A stretch of DNA of 8,520 bases from GCA-002694895 sp964436345 (GTDB lineage Bacteria > Chloroflexota > Dehalococcoidia > Lucifugimonadales > GCA-002694895), in assembly GCA_964436345.1 (NCBI GenBank), contig CAYTCC010000063.1, positions 1 to 8,520 of the forward strand, written 5' to 3'. Of the stretch, positions 5,829-8,520 are shown in pieces. Numbering within the stretch: the first letter of the stretch is position 1; every line of letters starts with the position of its first letter. Both the position numbers and the translations under genes were made by a program. The notes beneath the pieces are model-generated. The model ran no database searches. It was not told the DNA's origin and was given only the letters and a program-made list of their open reading frames with translations.

Positions 5829-8321
5829 CTAAGAAGGATCAGAATGTATTGTCTCAGATTTCTTTGGGGATTTAGATACAAGGTTTATTTCTCCCTTAAG
5901 TATCTTAACTAATGCAGTGTCTCCAGGCTTTAATTTACCTGCTAATAAATAGTCTGAAATCTTATCTTCCAAACTATCTTGTATTACTCTTCTCAATGGC
6001 CTTGCTCCATATACAGGATCAAACCCTTTTTCACATATCCATTCTTTTGCCGCTTTATTAACTTCCAGATTGATTCCTTTATCTATCAGATTAGTTGATA
6101 TTTCATCAAGCATGGTATCTAAAATACTTAGCATATGTTTTTTAAGCAAAGAATGAAAAACCACAATAGAATCTATTCTATTAAGGAATTCAGGTCTGAA
6201 AAACTTTGTCACTTCTGCTAAAACATTTTCTTTCATTCTGTTATATTTAATTTGATATTCTTTAGAATCATCATCATTTGTAGCTGAAAAACCTATAAAT
6301 TTATCTTGTCTTATTAAATCAGAACCCAGGTTACTAGTCATAACTATTAAAACATTACGGAAATCAACTTCCCTTCCTTTAGAATCAGTCAGGTGACCAT
6401 CATCAAAAATTTGTAATAAAATATTAAAAACATCTGGATGTGCTTTTTCAATTTCATCTAATAAAATAATTGAATATGGCTTTCTCCTCACTTTTTCTGT
6501 TAACTGGCCTCCTTCATCATATCCAATATAACCAGGAGGAGCGCCAACTAATCTTGCCACCGAATGTCTCTCCATGTATTCAGACATATCTAGGCGAATT
6601 ACCGCTGATTCAGATCCAAATAAAAACTCAGAAAGTTTCTTTACTAAATATGTTTTTCCTACACCAGTTGGACCCATAAACATAAATGTTCCTGTAGGTC
6701 TTGTTGGGTTTTTTATTCCAGATCTAGAACGTCTTACAGCTTTAGAAACAATTTCTATAGCCTCTTTTTGACCTATTACTCTTTCAGCCATAAAAGATTC
6801 CATTTTCATCAATTTATTAGATTCTTCTGAAGCTATTCTTGATAATGGGATTCCAGTCCACATACTTATTACTTCAGATACATGCTCTTCATTAACTTCA
6901 ATATTTCTGTCAGAAATAGATGCATTCCATTCCTTGTTACGAATTTCCAATTTTTCTTCTAATAAAGTTTCTTTTTCTCTTATCTGTGCAGCTTTTTGAT
7001 ATTCTTTCACTGAAATTGCGGATTGTTTATCATTTTTAACTAATTCTAAATCTTTCTGCATAGCTAAAATATCTGGAGGTATTGATAAATTGGCTATTTT
7101 TACTTTAGATGAAGCTTCATCTAATATATCAATCGCCTTATCCGGCAAAAATCTGTCAGATATATATCTATCAGACATTTGTGCTGCATATATTAGCGAA
7201 TTATCAGAAATTGTAAGATCATGATATTCTTCATATTTAATTTTAAGTCCTCTTAATATTTCTATAGTCTCATCAACTGTTGGTTGATTAACTGAAACAG
7301 GTTGGAATCTTCTTTCAAGAGCAGGATCTCGTTCTATATATTTACGATAATCATCAGTAGTTGTAGCACCTATGCATTGCAGGGTTCCTCTCGCCAAAGA
7401 AGGTTTTAAAATATTTGCAGCATCAACCGCACCTTCTGCGGCACCAGCTCCTACCATGGTATGTATTTCATCAATAAATAAGATACAGTCAGGATCTTTT
7501 TTTAATTCTTCAATAACTTTTTTTAATCTTTCTTCAAATTCTCCTCTATATTTTGTCCCAGCCACTAATGATCCCATTTCCAAAGTAACCAATCTTTTTC
7601 CTATTAAAGTTTTAGGAACTGTACCTAAGGAAATTCTCTGAGCCAATCCTTCAACAATTGCTGTTTTACCTACACCTGGTTCACCAATTAATACCGGATT
7701 GTTTTTTGTTCTTCTACTTAAAATTTGAATTACACGTGAAATCTCACTTTCTCTACCAATAGTTGGATCAAGTTTAGATTGTTTTGCTAAATCTGTTAAA
7801 TCTACACCTAATTGATCTAAAGTTGGAGTTCTTGTTTCCTTGCGAGCATCTTTTCTAGTTGATTTTCTAGTCTTACTTTCATTTATATATTTTGCTATTT
7901 CAGATCTGACAGATTCTATACTCACACCAGAATTAAATAACAATTCATAAGTAAAAGTTTCTGTATCACGTAATATTCCAACTAATAAATGTTCTGTCCC
8001 AATAAATTTACTGGACAAACTTCTTGCCTCATCAACGGCTAGTTCAATAACTTTCTTTGATGTTGCGGTTAATCCAATATTTGAAGGGTCAATTTCAGAT
8101 TGGCTTGGTTTTAAGCTTATCTCTATATCAGTTTTCAAATTATCTAAACCAATACCTATGTTAGATAATATCTGATTTGCAGTCGAGGTTGTTTCAGTAA
8201 TGATACCAAGCAAAATATGCTCAGTACCAATATAATCCTGATTCAGTCTTTGTGCTTCAAGTTGCGCATTAGAGAGAACTCTTCGCGCTTTTTCAGAAAA
8301 TTTTTCGAATCTACTTGACAT
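5829..8321 (-). CDS. clpC: ATP-dependent Clp protease ATP-binding subunit ClpC
   Basis: ClpC is a hexameric AAA+ unfoldase that feeds substrates to ClpP. The 830-residue protein is full length. It has two Clp N-domain repeats (about 3-70 and 80-148) and a short basic linker (150-165, rich in K/R/T). AAA-1 has Walker A GEPGVGKT (213-220), Walker B ILFIDE (280-285) and R337/R338 in the ERRF finger. A UVR-type coiled segment lies in the middle domain (about 424-461). AAA-2 has Walker A GPTGVGKT (550-557), Walker B IILLDE (618-623) and FLNRID (712-717). The ClpP-binding loop IGF is at 676-678. The UVR segment and middle-domain size point to ClpC rather than ClpA or ClpB. The SD is AGGGG about seven bases before the ATG. 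No ctsR, mcsA or mcsB lies next to it in this window, so the adaptor and control may differ from Bacillus. Confidence 0.97.
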   Translation of the reverse strand: MSSRFEKFSEKARRVLSNAQLEAQRLNQDYIGTEHILLGIITETTSTANQILSNIGIGLDNLKTDIEISLKPSQSEIDPSNIGLTATSKKVIELAVDEARSLSSKFIGTEHLLVGILRDTETFTYELLFNSGVSIESVRSEIAKYINESKTRKSTRKDARKETRTPTLDQLGVDLTDLAKQSKLDPTIGRESEISRVIQILSRRTKNNPVLIGEPGVGKTAIVEGLAQRISLGTVPKTLIGKRLVTLEMGSLVAGTKYRGEFEERLKKVIEELKKDPDCILFIDEIHTMVGAGAAEGAVDAANILKPSLARGTLQCIGATTTDDYRKYIERDPALERRFQPVSVNQPTVDETIEILRGLKIKYEEYHDLTISDNSLIYAAQMSDRYISDRFLPDKAIDILDEASSKVKIANLSIPPDILAMQKDLELVKNDKQSAISVKEYQKAAQIREKETLLEEKLEIRNKEWNASISDRNIEVNEEHVSEVISMWTGIPLSRIASEESNKLMKMESFMAERVIGQKEAIEIVSKAVRRSRSGIKNPTRPTGTFMFMGPTGVGKTYLVKKLSEFLFGSESAVIRLDMSEYMERHSVARLVGAPPGYIGYDEGGQLTEKVRRKPYSIILLDEIEKAHPDVFNILLQIFDDGHLTDSKGREVDFRNVLIVMTSNLGSDLIRQDKFIGFSATNDDDSKEYQIKYNRMKENVLAEVTKFFRPEFLNRIDSIVVFHSLLKKHMLSILDTMLDEISTNLIDKGINLEVNKAAKEWICEKGFDPVYGARPLRRVIQDSLEDKISDYLLAGKLKPGDTALVKILKGEINLVSKSPKKSETIHSDPS

Positions 8322-8369
8322 TGATTTCCCCTATTAGGAATTATTTTCCTGAAATAAATTAGATTTAAT

Positions 8370-8405
8370 ATTATATATTTTATTGGTATATTGAATAATA
8401 TTCAA
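8370..8405 (-). promoter_or_regulatory. Possible clpC promoter with overlapping palindrome
   Basis: In the 116-base gap before clpC the minus strand has a perfect -10, TATAAT (8370-8375). Seventeen bases upstream the -35 position (8393-8398, TTATTC) is a poor match. It falls inside a perfect odd-centred palindrome, TTGAATA-T-TATTCAA (8391-8405). AT-rich DNA yields such matches by chance, so this is tentative. No CIRCE or CtsR-type site is visible. The rest of the gap is AT-rich without a terminator hairpin. Confidence 0.35.
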
Positions 8406-8437
8406 CTAATAGTGAGAAAAAGATAGTTTAAAAAGAA

Positions 8438-8520
8438 TTATTTATTATCTTCTGCTTCAGGCTGTTCTGCTTCTGCTTCAGGCTGCTCTGCTTCTGCTTC
8501 AGGCTGCTCTGCTTCTGCTT
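8438..8520 (-). CDS. C-terminal end of an unidentified protein with (EAEAEQP)n tail
   Basis: Only the last 27 codons of a minus-strand gene lie in the window, ending with TAA at 8438-8440. The readable end is a run of EAEAEQP heptads followed by EAEDNK: acidic, with alanine, glutamine and proline, and certainly disordered. I cannot name the protein. Tails like this occur on various ribosomal proteins and translation or chaperone factors, and the rest of the gene is outside. Choice of frame: a second frame (KQKQSSL repeats, stop further left) is also open, but the acidic E/A/P composition is the commoner kind of tail. clpC starts 116 bases downstream with no terminator between, so co-transcription is possible. 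Confidence 0.6.
   Translation of the reverse strand, partial: AEAEQPEAEAEQPEAEAEQPEAEDNK
8450..8520. repeat. 21-bp in-frame tandem repeat
   Basis: The block beginning TTCTGCTTCAGGCTG on the plus strand recurs at 8450, 8471, 8492 and (cut by the edge) 8513, an exact 21-base period. The copies in view are identical except for one synonymous change (T at 8465 against C at 8486). Each unit encodes one EAEAEQP heptad on the minus strand. Near-identity at the DNA level indicates recent copy-number change by slippage. The total copy number lies beyond the window. Confidence 0.9.

Noticed and set aside
6470..7641. Plus-strand open frames opposite radA and clpC (also 4525-4752)
   Set aside because: Same reason: they are antisense to complete genes, with no independent coding evidence.
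8322..8437. CIRCE or CtsR operator before clpC
   Set aside because: Neither the TTAGCACTC/GAGTGCTAA pair nor the GGTCAAA direct repeat is present.
8406..8520. Alternative minus-strand frame with KQKQSSL repeats
   Set aside because: It is open, but a 21-bp repeat keeps more than one frame open automatically. The acidic EAEAEQP frame ending in EDNK and TAA is a more typical protein tail. It cannot be excluded without upstream sequence.
1..8520. Novel system, mobile element, CRISPR or defence island
   Set aside because: Every gene complete in the window belongs to a known core family. The only tandem repeat is an in-frame coding repeat, and there are no spacers, terminal inverted repeats or integrase or transposase genes.

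Overview
The window is AT-rich bacterial chromosome (roughly a third G+C by eye) with every recognisable gene on the minus strand. It therefore reads from right (8520) to left (1). Direction of reading: an unidentified gene's repetitive C-terminus, clpC, radA, a terminator/promoter cluster, tRNA-Thr(UGU), tRNA-Tyr(GUA), tRNA-Thr(GGU), tuf, rpmG, secE, nusG, rplK, rplA, an L10-leader/attenuator, and rplJ cut by the window edge. There are no transposases, integrases, CRISPR arrays, phage genes or other signs of transfer. This is core genome.

Right part (4434-8520): a protein-quality-control and DNA-repair pair. clpC encodes a full-length AAA+ unfoldase for ClpP. Only 9 bases after it comes radA, which encodes a recombination-associated ATPase. 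Upstream of clpC a gene ends in an (EAEAEQP)n tail made by a 21-bp tandem repeat.

Middle (3921-4433): a tRNA cluster. A strong-looking promoter (AT-rich upstream tract, TTGACC-17-TACAAT) lies between the radA stop codon and radA's probable terminator, so the terminator hairpin falls at the very start of the tRNA transcript. No terminator separates the tRNAs from tuf.

Left part (1-3920): the translation/transcription operon tuf-rpmG-secE-nusG-rplK-rplA-rplJ. It supplies elongation factor Tu, ribosomal proteins L33, L11, L1 and L10, the SecE translocon subunit and the elongation factor NusG. The order matches the classic thrU-tyrU-(glyT)-thrT-tufB-secE-nusG-rplKAJL order of E. coli, without the tRNA-Gly and with rpmG inserted. 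The rplA-rplJ gap carries a ribosomal-protein L10 leader followed by an intrinsic terminator.

Organism: a bacterium with low G+C. The features seen are a ClpC-type (UVR-containing) Clp ATPase, a zinc-ribbon L33, and an L10 leader with terminator (best known in Firmicutes). The protein sequences look to me more like an AT-rich Chloroflexota lineage (for example marine SAR202-like) than like a proteobacterium. That is an impression, not a result. I found no undescribed system. The most interesting points are regulatory: the promoter/terminator arrangement before the tRNAs and the possible antiterminator pairing in the L10 leader.
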